64,000 nt of DNA, from the NCBI GenBank assembly GCA_010279815.1, contig QEOQ01000204.1:818297-882296 (forward strand). The letters are read 5' to 3'. Each line of letters begins with the position of its first letter. Positions within the stretch are counted from its first letter, which is position 1. The notes beneath the pieces were generated by a model. That model was not told the origin of the DNA. It saw only the letters and a program-made list of their open reading frames with translations, and searched no databases. Below are positions 62,764-64,000 of this stretch, piece after piece. This DNA is from Brachionus plicatilis (taxonomy: Eukaryota; Rotifera; Eurotatoria; Ploima; Brachionidae). The position numbers and the translations under genes were made by a program.

Positions 62764-63050
62764 GGCATTGTGAAATTTGGTACAAAAAAAAAAAACAAAA
62801 TATTGAAAGTGTAAAGCTTAAGTTCTGAAGGACCAAAACATGTTCTGTAAATTGTAGCAACTGATACATCCTTTGTATCACCAATATACTGATTCTGAAA
62901 AACTCTGCAAAAAATCTGTAAAACTCAGAAAATGGTAAATTTGGGATATTACACTATATTAAAAATCCAATTCAACTTTAAGTGGTGGTACAAAGGATGT
63001 ATCAGTTGCTACAATTTACAGAACATGTTTTGGTCCTTCAGAACAATGTC
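62764..63050. repeat. Palindromic MITE, subfamily B, copy 2 (right end shortened)
   Basis: The left end GGCATTGTGAAATTTGGTAC and both inner arms match the copy at 42658-42993. The right side stops after ggtccttcagaa, with only CAATGTC left of the terminal repeat. An exact 9-bp duplication, ctatttttt, flanks it (62755-62763 and 63051-63059), proving that CAATGTC is the true end. The core (aaaactctgcaa) lies near 62897-62910. Confidence 0.85.
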
Positions 63051-63059
63051 CTATTTTTT

Positions 63060-64000
63060 TCCTTCATTTCGATTTTTTTTTCAAAATTTCTTATGCCAAA
63101 TTTAAATTAATTATTTTAATTAAATTTAATTTATTGTACAGGAAAGAAAATAACAAAGCAAATACAAAATTTAGAGTTGCTTTACTGAAAAAGTTTTTTG
63201 TTCATTTTTTTTAAATAATCATGTTTGCTATTTAATTAGATTTAACAAGAATTTTCTATTTTTGATGTCAATAAAAATTGTTTCATAATCTTTTTGCGCT
63301 AATTTTAATTCTCAAAATTTTTTCCAAATTAATTTTAGATAAAATTTCATGTTTTTTGTAAGAAACTATGTTTTGTAACTTGGAGTAAATATGCATTATA
63401 AAATATTGGCATATGAAAAAAATATCTTTATTAATTTTGCAAGCATTTGGCGGTGATTAGTAGCCTTACATATCTCTTTTTAAATCAAATTCCATATTAG
63501 ACAAAAAAGACTTGTAAAAACCAAAACTCAAATTCTAAAAATTAAATAATTTTAAATAAATTTCCATTTTTAATAATTTTGAGCATTTCGATCAAATCTT
63601 CTCTTAATATTCTTATTCAGTTTTTAGTTTTAATTAACTTCATCGTTTTAGAAATTTTCCTCTAAAATTTTTTTCGCTACTGCTGCGCATAATTAAAATT
63701 AGGACAGGTCCGAGCTTTATTTTTTAAATCTAATATTTTTTTAGGGAAGATCGTATTTCTTTTACCAAAAAAGAACTAATTCTTGGCATTAATTAACTGA
63801 TTGCTTAGAGTCATCTTTTCGAATAGTATTTGATTTAAAACTTAGACAGCACCTTTGTTGAGTTCCATTTGTACTAATCGTGTACTTGTGGAGTTTTCAT
63901 TGCTTGTAGAGAACGATAGCGTTTTCATGGTCAAAATATTACACTCGTTCCATGTTTTTTAAATTAAGTATCAAAGTTTTAATTTTATAAAAAAATTTTT
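63060..64000. other. Intergenic to the end of the window
   Basis: AT-rich; no gene recognised. The segment 63680-63960 is slightly richer in GC (ctactgctgcgcataat, agacagcacctttgttgagt) and could be the edge of a gene or repeat continuing beyond the window. Confidence 0.4.

Overview
This window is nuclear DNA from a small-genome animal. It is very AT-rich (strikingly low GC even in coding DNA), its genes carry many tiny GT-AG introns of about 45-70 bp, and every gene recognised is an animal gene. Composition, intron size and repeat load fit a monogonont rotifer such as Brachionus. That placement is inference; nothing in the window is diagnostic of the taxon.

Layout. 1-5 kb is repeat-rich: palindromic MITEs, a tRNA-derived SINE candidate and a shrunken Tc1/mariner copy. 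IMP3 (5.1-5.9 kb, +) has four exons and is complete. An intronless class A GPCR follows at 6.3-7.5 kb (-). From 7.5 to 16.1 kb I see no gene, only one short retrotransposon tail. GARNL3 (16.1-26.75 kb, -) can be rebuilt as 17 exons encoding about 1042 residues with a RapGAP domain and a CNH domain. A separate three-exon gene on the + strand (22.6-24.2 kb) lies entirely inside one GARNL3 intron. An orphan exon with a good splice donor sits at 31.2-31.9 kb (-). From 31.9 to 43.2 kb there are only repeats, including a pogo-like element with a psq/CENP-B-type DNA-binding segment. Two NT5C2-like cytosolic 5'-nucleotidase genes stand head to tail at 43.2-46.9 and 49.8-53.6 kb (-). LIN9 (DREAM/MuvB complex) is one uninterrupted 507-codon ORF at 55.7-57.3 kb (+). 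The last 7 kb holds LINE and Tc1 debris, an unassigned ORF, a small three-exon candidate with a filamin/Ig-like look, and more MITEs.

The genes do not form a pathway: ribosome biogenesis (IMP3), receptor signalling (GPCR), Rap GTPase control (GARNL3), purine nucleotide turnover (NT5C2) and cell-cycle transcription (LIN9) are simply neighbours. The most interesting items are: (1) a palindromic MITE superfamily with GGCA(A/T)TGTGAA-type ends, a shared 'tctgcaaaactctgcaa' core, different arms in different members, and exact 8-9 bp target duplications in four copies; (2) a tandem NT5C2 pair in which one copy has gained introns (one of them GC-AG), lost the acidic tail and changed a conserved residue in the catalytic motif; (3) the nested gene inside GARNL3, whose two downstream exons both begin with W-G-(K/R)-P-G-(S/G)-G-A-P.

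All exon joins were made by eye from reading frame, GT/AG signals and remembered family similarity. No searches were run.
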